From the NCBI RefSeq assembly GCF_000091305.1, contig NC_013929.1, positions 7,378,001 to 7,442,000 on the forward strand: 64,000 nucleotides of DNA, read 5' to 3'. Origin of the DNA: Streptomyces scabiei 87.22 (GTDB lineage Bacteria; Actinomycetota; Actinomycetes; Streptomycetales; Streptomycetaceae). Positions 51,685-59,983 of the stretch are shown here, piece by piece (within the stretch, counting starts at the first letter, position 1; each line of letters opens with the position of its first letter). The notes beneath the pieces are model-generated. The model made no database searches. It was not told the origin of the DNA and was given only the letters and a program-made list of their open reading frames with translations. Both the position numbers and the translations under genes were made by a program.

Positions 51685-51707
51685 AAGAACCGACCCCCCG
51701 CCGGGAC

Positions 51708-52826
51708 TCAGGTCGCGTCGTACTCCACGGCCGGCTTCGCCGAGTCCGGCGCGGGAACCGCATCCGGCTCCGCCGGATCCGGCTCGCGCTCCGGCAGCTC
51801 CGCCGCCAGCGCCGCAGCCGCCCGCACGAGCGGCAGCGCCAGCAGCGCCCCGGCGCCTTCCCCGACCTTCACACCGTGGTCGAGCAGCGGTTCGACGGCC
51901 ATCCGGTCCAGCGCCTTGGCCTGGGCGGGCTCCCCGCTGTTCTGCCCGGCCAGCCACCAGTCCGGCGCCCGGAAGGCGACCCGCTGGGCGACCAGCGCGC
52001 ACGCCGCCGACACCACGCCGTCCAGGATCACCGGCATCTTCCGCACCGCGCTCTGCAGCAGGAAGCCGGTCATCGCCGCGAGATCCGCCCCGCCCACGGC
52101 GGCGAGCAGCTGGAGCTGGTCCCCGAGCACCGGCCGGGCCCGCCGCAGGGCGTCCCGGACCGCCGCGCACTTGCGCATCCACGCCAGGTCGTCGATCGTC
52201 CGGCCGCCCCGCCCGGTGACGACGGACGCGTCGGTCCCGCACAGTCCGGCCACGAGGACCGCCGCCGCGGTGGTCCCGCCGACGCTGACATCGCCGAGGA
52301 CGACGAGGTCGGTCCCGGAGTCGGCCTCCTCGTCGGCGAGGGCGACGCCCACCCGGAACGCGGCCTCCGCCTCCTCGGCCGTCAGGGCGTCCTCGACATC
52401 GATCCGGCCCGACCCGCGCCGCACCCGATGCCGTACGACCTCCGCGGGCAGGGTGTCGGGATCGCAGTCCAGCGCGAGGTCCACCACACGAACGGGGACG
52501 TCGAGCTGCCGGGCCAGCACCGCCACCGGGCTGCTCCCGTCGAGAACGGCCCGCACCAGCTCGTCCGCGGTGCCCGCGGCCCGCGCGGAGACACCGAGTT
52601 CGGCGACCCCGTGGTCGCCCGCGAACAGCAGCACCCGGGCCCGGCCGATCGGCCGCACCGGTACGGCCGACTGCGCCGCCGCCAGCCACTCACCCAGTTC
52701 GTCGAGGCGGCCCAGCGCCCCGGGCGGCACGGTCTGCCGCTCCCGCCGCGCCTCGGCGTCGCGGCGCACCCCGCCGTCGGGGCGCTCGATCAGATCGGTG
52801 AAGTCGTCGAGATTAAGCGAGCTCAT
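51708..52826 (-). CDS. cobT: Nicotinate-nucleotide--dimethylbenzimidazole phosphoribosyltransferase
   Basis: 372 residues. It activates 5,6-dimethylbenzimidazole to alpha-ribazole phosphate for the cobalamin lower ligand. Landmarks: PPGALGRLDELGEWL, VLLFAGDHGVAELGVSA, GDVSVGGTTAAAVL, the VTGRGGRTIDD loop, and the catalytic Glu E323 in HGVKVGEGAGALLA. A 30-residue acidic/Pro tail follows the domain. ATG at 52826; the 157 codons of upstream open frame are antisense to the methyltransferase leader and not family sequence. It belongs to the same pathway as cobS and the cobU fusion. Confidence 0.94.
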   Translation of the reverse strand: MSSLNLDDFTDLIERPDGGVRRDAEARRERQTVPPGALGRLDELGEWLAAAQSAVPVRPIGRARVLLFAGDHGVAELGVSARAAGTADELVRAVLDGSSPVAVLARQLDVPVRVVDLALDCDPDTLPAEVVRHRVRRGSGRIDVEDALTAEEAEAAFRVGVALADEEADSGTDLVVLGDVSVGGTTAAAVLVAGLCGTDASVVTGRGGRTIDDLAWMRKCAAVRDALRRARPVLGDQLQLLAAVGGADLAAMTGFLLQSAVRKMPVILDGVVSAACALVAQRVAFRAPDWWLAGQNSGEPAQAKALDRMAVEPLLDHGVKVGEGAGALLALPLVRAAAALAAELPEREPDPAEPDAVPAPDSAKPAVEYDAT

Positions 52827-53017
52827 TCGCCGAACAGTACCGGCAGGGATCGAACACGACCGCGCCACACCGTGCCCCCGCGGCGTACGCACGTCCCACC
52901 GCGCCACGGGCACGTCGTTGCGCCCGGTATCCCACTCGCGTACGTACCTTTTTGGGGCGAATGTCCGTACGTCGTCACCCCGGCGCGTACGGGATCCCGT
53001 CGTTCCCAGGAGCCGCC

Positions 53018-53896
53018 ATGCCCCCCACCCTGCGGCCGGAGCCCGGCCGACCCGCCACGGGAGCCGACCCCTTCCGGGAACCGCGCCGGGACGACTGCCC
53101 CTGGTGCGGCTCACGGCAGTTGCGCACCCGGGTGCGCGCACCGGAGGGCGGGCGGCGCACGCCGGGCACGTTCGTGGTGGACGAGTGCCGGGACTGCGCG
53201 CACGCCTTCCAGAACCCCCGGCCCACCGCGGACGCTCTGCTGCTCGGGCGGCACCGGCACCCCGCGGAGGACGACGAACGGGCCGCCCTCGACGCACGCC
53301 GGCGCCGCAGACACCACCGGGGCGCCGCCCGCGCGCTGCCCGCGTACTCCGAACCGGAGAGCTGGCTGGACGTCGGCACCGGACACGGCCACTTCCCCGA
53401 GGCCGCGCGGGCCGTGCACCCGTACACCTCCTTCGACGGCATCGACGCGACCCGGGGCGTCCGACGGGCGTGGGAGGAGGGGCGGGTGGAGGAGGCGTAC
53501 CAGGGCCTGCTGACCGACCCGGAGATCACGGCGCGGCTGCGCGCCCGCTACGACGTGGTCAGCATGCTCCAGCACCTCGAACACACCGCCGACCCGCGCG
53601 ACGAACTCCGCGCCGCCCACGCCGTACTGCGCCCCGGCGGCCATCTCCTCCTCGAAGTCCCGGACCCGGCCAGGCCGTTCGGCAGCCGCCGCTACTGGAG
53701 GCCACGCGACCGTCCCCGCCCCCTCCACCTCATGCCCCTGCGCAACCTCCTCGCCGAACTGGGCTCCCTGGGCTACGAGATCCTCGCCGCACGCCGCTGC
53801 ACCCCGCTCCCGGCCCGCGCGCACCGCGTCCTCGCGCGCCGCACCGCACCACAGGCGCCCCCGCAGGCTCCCGGGAGCCGTTCCTCACCCCCGTAG
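53018..53896 (+). CDS. SAM-dependent methyltransferase with N-terminal zinc ribbon
   Basis: 292 residues. ATG has AGGAG five bases upstream. Two CxxC pairs (CPWCGS, CRDCAH) form a zinc ribbon at residues 25-70, then a class I methyltransferase fold: motif I LDVGTGHGHFPEAAR, an acidic post-I residue, MLQHLEHTADPRDELRAAHA and RPGGHLLLEVPDPA. The layout resembles zinc-ribbon methyltransferases found with sugar or lipid modification; substrate unknown. Its stop overlaps the cobU fusion stop by 12 bases tail to tail. Not evidently part of the cobalamin pathway. Confidence 0.83.
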   Translation: MPPTLRPEPGRPATGADPFREPRRDDCPWCGSRQLRTRVRAPEGGRRTPGTFVVDECRDCAHAFQNPRPTADALLLGRHRHPAEDDERAALDARRRRRHHRGAARALPAYSEPESWLDVGTGHGHFPEAARAVHPYTSFDGIDATRGVRRAWEEGRVEEAYQGLLTDPEITARLRARYDVVSMLQHLEHTADPRDELRAAHAVLRPGGHLLLEVPDPARPFGSRRYWRPRDRPRPLHLMPLRNLLAELGSLGYEILAARRCTPLPARAHRVLARRTAPQAPPQAPGSRSSPP

Positions 53897-55090
53897 GGGC
53901 AGGGCCTGGCCCGCCACCACCAGCAGCACGTGCTCGCACTGCGCCCCGAAGGACGCGTTGAGCCGGCCGAGTTCGTCACGGAAGCGCCGGCCGGAGGCGG
54001 TGGTGGGGACGATGCCGGAGCCGACCTCGTTGGAGACGGCGACCACCGTGCGGCGTGTGTTCCGCACGGCGTCCGTCAGTTCGGTGACACGCGCCCGGAG
54101 CGCGCGCTCCCCGCCGTCGGCCCACTCCGCGTCGTCCCACGCCCCCACCTCGTCCATCACGTCGGTCAGCCACAGCGACAGACAGTCGATGAGCAGAGGC
54201 GCCCCGTCGTCGTTCTTCAGCAGGGGGACCAGGTCACAGGTCTCGACCGTGCGCCAGGAGCCGGGCCGCCGCTCCCGGTGCGCGGTGACCCGCGCCGCCC
54301 ACTCCCCGTCCCCGCCCCGTGTCCCGCCGGTCGCCACGTAGAGCACGTCCGGGAACGCCTCCAGCCGCCGCTCGGCCTCCACCGACTTTCCCGACCGCGC
54401 CCCGCCGAGCACCAGCGTGCGCCGGGGCACGTCGGGCACGTCCTCGTAGACGCCGACCGTCAGCGTCGTCCCGTCCGGCACGGCGCGCGCACCCGCCGCC
54501 GCGAGCCGGCGCGGCAACTCGCCGTCCGGCGGCACGTCGTGGTCGATGTGCACGGCCACGACATCGGTCGTCGGCCCGACGGCGCCCACCCTGCGCAGCC
54601 GCGCCAGCGCGTCCGGCCGCCCCAGGACATCGGCGAGCACCATGGCGTACGGCTCGGTCGTGTGCTCCTCCAGGCCGGCGGGCGCCCCCCGCGGCGGCAG
54701 GTACAGCAGCCGCTGCCCGCCCGGCCCCGTCACCTCGTACCCGGTGCCCGGCGCGTCCAGGGACAGGGCCCGGACCCGGTGCCCGGTCAGCAGCGTCAAC
54801 TGCCGTCCGTCCGGTACCCGGCCCGGCTGCGGCAGCCCCGGCGGCACCTCGACGGGGGGTCCGTCGTGGGGATGGGAGAGCAGCACCTGCCGCACCCCGG
54901 TGAGCGAGTGTCCGGCGCGGGCGGCCGCGAGGGCGGCGCCCGGCGTGAGGTCGAGCAGCAGTGAGCCGTCCACGAGCAGCGCGGTCGCCCCGCGCGCGGC
55001 ATCACCGAGCGCGGTCGCGCACGCCGCGCACGGACAGTCGGGGCGGGGAAGCCCCGCGGGGGCGCCGGTGCCGAGCAAAGTCAGTTCCAC
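53885..55090 (-). CDS. cobU: MBL-fold domain fused to adenosylcobinamide kinase/guanylyltransferase (CobU)
   Basis: 401 residues. The N-terminal 215 residues have a metallo-beta-lactamase layout (LTLLGTGAPAGLPRPDCPC, the P-x-C-x-x-C cysteines, LLVDGSLLLDLTPG, VLLSHPHDGPP, VVAVHIDHD) as in PhnP-like proteins. The canonical HxHxDH is damaged: H73-P-H75-D-G-P lacks the final Asp-His. The C-terminal 180 residues are a full CobU with P-loop GGARSGKS (229-236), CLSLWLTDVMDE and VSNEVGSGIVP, making adenosylcobinamide-GDP. The fusion is, as I recall, common in streptomycetes. The role of the MBL part is unknown; it might bind or hydrolyse a nucleotide-phosphate intermediate. Confidence 0.92.
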   Translation of the reverse strand: MELTLLGTGAPAGLPRPDCPCAACATALGDAARGATALLVDGSLLLDLTPGAALAAARAGHSLTGVRQVLLSHPHDGPPVEVPPGLPQPGRVPDGRQLTLLTGHRVRALSLDAPGTGYEVTGPGGQRLLYLPPRGAPAGLEEHTTEPYAMVLADVLGRPDALARLRRVGAVGPTTDVVAVHIDHDVPPDGELPRRLAAAGARAVPDGTTLTVGVYEDVPDVPRRTLVLGGARSGKSVEAERRLEAFPDVLYVATGGTRGGDGEWAARVTAHRERRPGSWRTVETCDLVPLLKNDDGAPLLIDCLSLWLTDVMDEVGAWDDAEWADGGERALRARVTELTDAVRNTRRTVVAVSNEVGSGIVPTTASGRRFRDELGRLNASFGAQCEHVLLVVAGQALPLRG

Positions 55091-55217
55091 GCCCCCGATT
55101 TTCGCGTGTCCCGATGAACACCCGCAGGTCTTGTGCGTCCGACTAGGCTCAGGGAAGGAACCGGATCTTGCTTGGCACCCTGTGTGCGGTGCCGGGCCGG
55201 TACTTACGGAGGCTCAC

Positions 55218-55430
55218 ATGGCGGCATGGACGTGGCGGTTCGAGAAGGCCGACGGGGCGGAGGTCCAGCCCGCGGTCGAGCCCGAGGAGTTCACGACCCA
55301 GGGGGACGCCGAGTCGTGGATCGGTGAGCACTGGAAGGCGCTCCTGGAGGGCGGCGCCGACCAGGTCCGTCTGTTCGAGGACACGACGGAGATCTACGGC
55401 CCGATGAGTCTGGACGCGCAGGACGCGTAG
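55218..55430 (+). CDS. Conserved 70-residue actinobacterial protein
   Basis: ATG with a perfect GGAGG five bases upstream. The sequence MAAWTWRFEKADGAEVQPAV continues with FTTQGDAESWIGEHWKALLE and DQVRLFEDTTEIYGPMSL; it is acidic and probably a small alpha/beta protein. I recall it as a widely conserved single-copy gene in streptomycetes of unknown function. It is divergent from the cobU fusion and followed by repeat I. Confidence 0.82.
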   Translation: MAAWTWRFEKADGAEVQPAVEPEEFTTQGDAESWIGEHWKALLEGGADQVRLFEDTTEIYGPMSLDAQDA

Positions 55431-55739
55431 CGCTCCGCGGTGGGGCGGGGTTCCTGTCCGGGGCTCCGCCCCGATCCCCGTGGGAGAGCTCGGGGGGTGG
55501 GGTTCGTGGACGGGTGCGGGTCCGGTGGGGGCTGGTCGCGCAGTTCCCCGCGCCCCTGAACAGCAGGGGCTGCGCCCCGTGCTTTTCAACCCGCAGGACC
55601 GTTGGCTTTCAGGCGCGCGGGGCCGTCGCTTTTCAGGCCCGCAGGGCCTGGGCTTTCAGGGGCGCGGGGAACTGCGCGAGAAGCCCCACGCACCCGCACC
55701 CGCCGACGAGACAGCCGCCCCCCGAGCTCCCGGGCGCCC
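55431..55739. other. 309-base convergent gap
   Basis: Almost entirely occupied by repeat I (55511-55704); no coding signal. Confidence 0.7.
55511..55704 (+). repeat. Long intergenic inverted repeat, copy I (plus orientation)
   Basis: Left arm GGTGGGGGCTGGTCGCGCAG, right arm CTGCGCGAGAAGCCCCACG, with three internal modules including a CAGGGGCTGCGCCCCGTG hairpin. It follows the plus-strand 70-residue gene by 80 bases and its far arm ends 35 bases from the convergent methyltransferase stop. Confidence 0.9.
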
Positions 55740-56537
55740 CTACCCCCGCACCCCGCACAGGTGCAGCAACGCCGCCACCTGCCGATACGGATCCGTCCGC
55801 CCCGCCCGCTCCTCCGCCGCGAGCAGCACCTCCAGGTCCCCCTGACCGTCGGGGACCACCGCGTCGTCCGCGGCGAGGTCCGTGAACACCCGCACCCCGT
55901 ACCACGCGTGCAACGGCGCCCCGATCCCCGCCAGCGCGTCCGTCAGCGTCGCCAGCCGGTCCGCCCGCACGTCCAGCCCCAGCCGGTTGCGGTACGCGGT
56001 GGTGTCGAAGGAGGCGAGCGCGCCGGCCCAGTCCCCGGCCAGCCCCGCCCGCATCGCGAGCGCGTCGCCGTTGCGCACGAGCAGCGACAGCAGCCCCCCG
56101 GGCGCCAGCATCCGCGCCAGCCCCGCCAGCAGCGCGTCCGGCTCCTCGACGTACATCAGGACCCCGTGGCAGAGCACCACGTCGAAGCTGCCCGGCAGGA
56201 AGTGCACTCCGGTGTCGCGGCCGTCGCCCTCGACGATCCGCACCCGGCCCCGGATGCCCTCGGGCTCGGCGGCCAGCGCCTCCCGGGCGACGGCGATCAG
56301 CCTCGCCTCCCGCTCGATCCCGGTCACCGCGTGCCCGGCACGTGCCAGGCGCAGCGCCTGGGTGCCCTGCCCCATGCCCACGTCAAGAACCCGCAGCCGC
56401 TGCCCGACCGGGAACCGGCCCGCTATCTGCTCGTCGACCTGCCGGGAGACCAGCTCCTGGCGTACGACCTCACGCAGGGTGCCCAGCCGGTTCAGCCAGG
56501 CTTCGGCGGCACTGCCGGAGAAGGGAGTCGTGCTCAG
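55740..56537 (-). CDS. Class I SAM-dependent methyltransferase, apparent CTG start
   Basis: 265 residues. Motif I LRVLDVGMGQGTQALRLA, motif II IVEGDGRDTG, FDVVLCHGVLMYVEEPDALL and PGGLLSLLVRNGDAL place it with Methyltransf_11/SmtA-like enzymes; substrate unknown. The frame starts inside the DUF3043 gene. Homologues as I remember them begin (M)STTPFSGSAAEAWLNRLG; here the codon before Ser is CTG, forming CTGA with the TGA stop of DUF3043, and a GGAGAG lies five bases upstream. A CTG start with stop-start coupling is therefore likely. No ATG, GTG or TTG at an equivalent place was found. Confidence 0.82.
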   Translation of the reverse strand: MSTTPFSGSAAEAWLNRLGTLREVVRQELVSRQVDEQIAGRFPVGQRLRVLDVGMGQGTQALRLARAGHAVTGIEREARLIAVAREALAAEPEGIRGRVRIVEGDGRDTGVHFLPGSFDVVLCHGVLMYVEEPDALLAGLARMLAPGGLLSLLVRNGDALAMRAGLAGDWAGALASFDTTAYRNRLGLDVRADRLATLTDALAGIGAPLHAWYGVRVFTDLAADDAVVPDGQGDLEVLLAAEERAGRTDPYRQVAALLHLCGVRG

Positions 56538-57133
56538 GGCCGCTCTCCGCGCTTGACCTGCGGCTTCGGCAGCCGGAGGCGACGCATCTGGAGCGTGCGC
56601 ATCAGGGCGTAGGCGACGGCGCCCTTCTTGTTCGCGTCGGGGAAGCGCTCGGTCAGCTGCTTCTTCAGACGGAAGGCGAGGCCGATGGAGTCGACCACGA
56701 TCAGCACGATCACGAACAGCCACAGCAGCAGCGCGACGTTCTGCAGCGACGCCACCCGCACCATGCTCAGCACGAGGATGAGCACCGCCAGCGGGAGGAA
56801 GAACTCGGCGATGTGGAAACGCGAGTCCACGTAGTCACGGGCGAACCTGCGCACCGGACCCTTGTCCCGGGCGGGCAGGTAGCGCTCGTCGCCGGTGGCC
56901 AGCGCCTGACGCTGCTTCTCCATGGCGGAGCGGCGCTCGTCGCGGGAGCGCTTGGCGGCCTCCTTGCGCGTCGTCGGCGTATTCGCGACGCTCCGACGCT
57001 GGCCTTGGGCCACACTCCGCTTGGGAGTGGGCCGCCCCTTGGGGGCCTGCGGGTGACGGGTCTGCTGGGAGTCGGTCACCGACGCCTTGGCGGCGGCCGA
57101 TTCCTTCTCGTTCTTGGCGCGGCTACGGAACAC
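56534..57133 (-). CDS. DUF3043 membrane protein
   Basis: 199 residues. A highly basic N-terminal third (RKEAAKRSRDERRSAMEKQR) precedes RYLPARDKGPVRRFARDYVDSR and two transmembrane helices (FFLPLAVLILVLSMV and NVALLLWLFVIVLIVVDSIG), then FRLKKQLTERFPDANKKGAVAYALMRTLQMRRLRLPKP. This matches actinobacterial DUF3043, usually beside pspA. Function unknown. The GTG at 57133 gives MFRSRAKNEKESAAAKASVT, typical of the family. It shares its last four bases with the following methyltransferase start, so the two are probably coupled. Divergent from pspA. Confidence 0.85.
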   Translation of the reverse strand: MFRSRAKNEKESAAAKASVTDSQQTRHPQAPKGRPTPKRSVAQGQRRSVANTPTTRKEAAKRSRDERRSAMEKQRQALATGDERYLPARDKGPVRRFARDYVDSRFHIAEFFLPLAVLILVLSMVRVASLQNVALLLWLFVIVLIVVDSIGLAFRLKKQLTERFPDANKKGAVAYALMRTLQMRRLRLPKPQVKRGERP

Positions 57134-57497
57134 AAAACCCAAGGGTACGGGGTGCCGGGGCATGGACCCCAGCCGAGTGGGGAACGATCCGGCAACACCC
57201 GGCGTCCGTACTGGAGACAGAGGTGGGGCGACAGTGGCCGGGGCAGCCCGGGAACCGGAAAAGGGGGAGCGCGGTGACGTCCCGTCCGTAGAGGGGCTTC
57301 GGTATTCCGTGGGATCGGTGCGTACGCGACCCCGGGGAACACCTACTCCCTACGCCGGAGCGCCGCCGTACACAGTCGTCCTTGGGGATGAGCGCATCGG
57401 TCCCCGAACAGTGCGGTAATAGAAGCAGGGCCCGTACTGTGGGTTCTGTCGCAGACCTGTGAGCTGGAGTTCCGTCAGAAGGGGGCGCGCGAAGCCC

Positions 57498-58298
57498 ATG
57501 AGCGGTGTCATGAAGCGTATGGGGATGATCTTCCGCGCGAAGGCGAACAAGGCCCTTGACCGGGCCGAGGACCCGCGCGAAACCCTCGATTACTCGTACC
57601 AGAAGCAGCTGGAGCTGCTCCAGAAGGTACGCCGCGGCGTGGCCGACGTGGCCACGTCCCGCAAGCGTCTGGAGCTCCAGCTCAACCAGCTCCAGTCCCA
57701 GTCCTCGAAGCTGGAGGACCAGGGCCGCAAGGCGCTCGCGCTCGGCCGCGAGGACCTGGCCCGTGAGGCGCTCTCCCGCCGCGCCGCGCTCCAGCAGCAG
57801 GTGACGGACCTGGAGACGCAGCACTCCACGCTCCAGGGCGAGGAGGAGAAGCTCACCCTCGCCGCGCAGCGGCTGCAGGCCAAGGTGGACGCCTTCCGGA
57901 CGAAGAAGGAGACCATCAAGGCCACGTACACCGCCGCCCAGGCCCAGACCCGGATCGGTGAGGCGTTCTCCGGCATCTCCGAGGAGATGGGCGACGTCGG
58001 TCTCGCCATACAGCGTGCCGAGGACAAGACGGCGCAGCTCCAGGCCCGCGCCGGCGCCATCGACGAGCTGCTCGCCTCCGGCGCCCTCGACGACCCGTCC
58101 GGGATGCACAAGGACGACATCCAGGCCGAGCTGGACCGTCTCTCCGGCGGTACGGACGTCGAGCTGGAGCTCCAGCGCATGAAGGCGGAGCTGGCGGGAG
58201 GCCCGTCCGCGCAGCAGCAGGCCATCGAGGGCGGCACGGGCCAGTCGGCCCCGCAGCAGCAGTCCCAGCGGCAGGACACTCCGCGCTTCGACAAGTAG
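57498..58298 (+). CDS. pspA: PspA/IM30 family membrane-stress protein
   Basis: 266 residues. Coiled-coil membrane-remodelling protein; it starts MSGVMKRMGMIFRAKANKAL and contains ALDRAEDPRETLDYSYQKQLELLQKVRRGVADV-type heptads from about 20 to 220, the family hallmark, with a Gln-rich tail. PspA supports membrane integrity and tolerance of secretion and antibiotic stress in bacteria. ATG at 57498; another ATG four codons on (57510) is possible. It leads a likely unit with pspAA and perhaps the downstream kinase and regulator. Confidence 0.93.
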   Translation: MSGVMKRMGMIFRAKANKALDRAEDPRETLDYSYQKQLELLQKVRRGVADVATSRKRLELQLNQLQSQSSKLEDQGRKALALGREDLAREALSRRAALQQQVTDLETQHSTLQGEEEKLTLAAQRLQAKVDAFRTKKETIKATYTAAQAQTRIGEAFSGISEEMGDVGLAIQRAEDKTAQLQARAGAIDELLASGALDDPSGMHKDDIQAELDRLSGGTDVELELQRMKAELAGGPSAQQQAIEGGTGQSAPQQQSQRQDTPRFDK

Positions 58299-58325
58299 CT
58301 GTCACGCGTCCCCGAGGAGGGCGAC

Positions 58326-58604
58326 ATGATCGTACGGATCATGGGGGAGGGGCAGGTGAGGCTGGACGACGCCCACTTCGCCGAGCTGAACACACTGGAC
58401 GACGTCCTCCTGGCGGAGATGGAGGTCGGTGACGGCCCCGGTTTCCGCCACACCCTCCACGCCCTCCTGGACAAGGTCCGCGAGCTGGGCGCGCCGCTCC
58501 CCGACGACGCCCTGGAGCCCTCGGAGCTGATCCTCCCGGCCCCGGACGCGACCCTGGAGGAGGTCCGGGAGATGCTGAGCGACGACGGCCTGATCCCCGG
58601 GTGA
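58326..58604 (+). CDS. pspAA: PspA-associated protein PspAA
   Basis: 92 residues. It begins MIVRIMGEGQVRLDDAHFAE with the core LNTLDDVLLAEMEVGD and FRHTLHALLDKVRELG, the PspAA family pattern. PspAA is found next to pspA in actinobacteria and is thought to be a partner in the phage-shock network. ATG has GAGGAGGGCGAC upstream. It is 27 bases after the pspA stop, so co-transcribed. No transmembrane segment. Confidence 0.9.
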   Translation: MIVRIMGEGQVRLDDAHFAELNTLDDVLLAEMEVGDGPGFRHTLHALLDKVRELGAPLPDDALEPSELILPAPDATLEEVREMLSDDGLIPG

Positions 58605-58698
58605 CGACCGCGGGACGGGCCGGCGAGGGCCGTACGCCCGCACAGGTGGTGTCAGCACCCGTTCCGTGGCCCGCCGGCGCCCCGTACCGTACACAGAC

Positions 58699-59961
58699 GT
58701 GAGCACCCTCCACCGCGCCAGGACCTGGCTGACGGCGCACCCCCTCGCGCTGGACGCCGCCGTGGCCCTGGGCGTCCTGGCCGCCATGGTGGCGGGCGCC
58801 TTCGTGGACCCCCACGCCGAGCACGGCGCCCGATGGGGCGCCCGGAGCCCCGCTCCCCTCAGCATCGCGCTCATGGTGCCGGCCGCCGCCGTCCTGATCG
58901 CCCGGCGCCGGGCCCCGCTGGCCGTGCTGGGGGCCACCTCCGCCCTCACCCTCGCCGAACTGGTGACCGGCGATCCGCGCGCCCCGGTCGCGATGTCCGC
59001 CGTCATCGCCCTCTACACCGTCGCCTCCACCACCGACCGCCCCACCACCTGGCGCGTGGGCCTGCTGACGATGACCGTGCTGACGGGGACGGCCATGCTC
59101 GTCGGCCCGCTGCCCTGGTACGACCAGGAGAACATCGGCCTCTTCGCCTGGACCGGCATGGCCGCCGCGGCCGGCGACGCCGTGCGCAGCCGCCGCGACT
59201 TCGTGCACGCCATCCGGGAACGCGCCGAGCGGGCGGAACGCACCCGCGAGGAGGAGGCCCGCCGCCGGGTCGCCGAGGAACGCCTGCGGATCGCCCGCGA
59301 CCTGCACGACGTCGTCGCCCACCACATCGCCCTGGTCAACGTGCAGGCCGGGGTCGCCGCGCACGTCATGGACAAGCGGCCCGACCAGGCCAAGGAGGCC
59401 CTCGCCCACGTCCGCGAGGCCAGCCGCTCCGCACTGGGCGAACTCCGGGCCACGGTCGGTCTGCTCCGCCAGTCCGGCGATCCCGAGGCCCCCACCGAAC
59501 CCGCCCCCGGCCTGGTGCGGCTCGACGAACTCGTCGGCACCTTCCGCAGCGCGGGCCTCGCGGTCGAGGTGGTCCGGGCCGACGAGGGGGTGAGCCTCCC
59601 GGCCGCCGTCGACCTCGCGGCGTACCGCGTCATCCAGGAGGCCCTCACCAACGTGCACAAGCACGCGGGCGAGGCGGCGAAGGCGGAGGTCAGCGTCGTA
59701 CGCGTCGGCCCGAACGTGGAGATCACCGTCCTCGACGACGGCACCGGGCAGGCGAAGACGGGCGGCAGGACCGGGACGGCCGACGGCGGCGGGACCGGGA
59801 CGGCCGACGGCGGCGGTCACGGACTCCTCGGCATGCGGGAGCGTGCCACCGCGCTGGGCGGCACCCTCACCACCGGTCCCCGCTACGGCGGCGGGTTCCG
59901 CGTCCATGCGATCCTGCCGCTCACGACCCGCACGACCGCCGCGCAGGCGGTCCGACCGTGA
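58699..59961 (+). CDS. Sensor histidine kinase (HisKA_3 type)
   Basis: 420 residues. About five transmembrane helices (residues 15-165; LDAAVALGVLAAMVAGAF, ALMVPAAAVLIARRR, LAVLGATSALTLAELV, and two more) form the sensor part. The dimerisation helix has the phospho-acceptor His H203 (RDLHDVVAHHIALVN), and the ATPase domain has VIQEALTNVHKHA (N box), ITVLDDGTG and HGLLGMRERA. An exact 24-base tandem duplication (59769-59816) adds Gly/Thr-rich residues in the ATP-lid. GTG at 58699 follows a TACCGT-type -10 by a few bases, suggesting a leaderless message. Partner of the response regulator that follows. Confidence 0.88.
   Translation: MSTLHRARTWLTAHPLALDAAVALGVLAAMVAGAFVDPHAEHGARWGARSPAPLSIALMVPAAAVLIARRRAPLAVLGATSALTLAELVTGDPRAPVAMSAVIALYTVASTTDRPTTWRVGLLTMTVLTGTAMLVGPLPWYDQENIGLFAWTGMAAAAGDAVRSRRDFVHAIRERAERAERTREEEARRRVAEERLRIARDLHDVVAHHIALVNVQAGVAAHVMDKRPDQAKEALAHVREASRSALGELRATVGLLRQSGDPEAPTEPAPGLVRLDELVGTFRSAGLAVEVVRADEGVSLPAAVDLAAYRVIQEALTNVHKHAGEAAKAEVSVVRVGPNVEITVLDDGTGQAKTGGRTGTADGGGTGTADGGGHGLLGMRERATALGGTLTTGPRYGGGFRVHAILPLTTRTTAAQAVRP
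59769..59816 (+). repeat. Exact 24-base tandem duplication inside the kinase gene
   Basis: Two identical 24-base units in frame, each coding eight residues with the core TGTADGGG, in the ATP-lid between the G1 and G2 boxes. Probable slippage; length may vary between strains. Confidence 0.9.
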
Positions 59962-59983
59962 CCAGCGCCCCGGGGGACCCCGT

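Noticed and set aside
10865..55704. The repeat family as insertion sequences or CRISPR
   Set aside because: There is no transposase, no direct-repeat target duplication, and no regular spacer pattern; they are inverted repeats of 60-210 bases.
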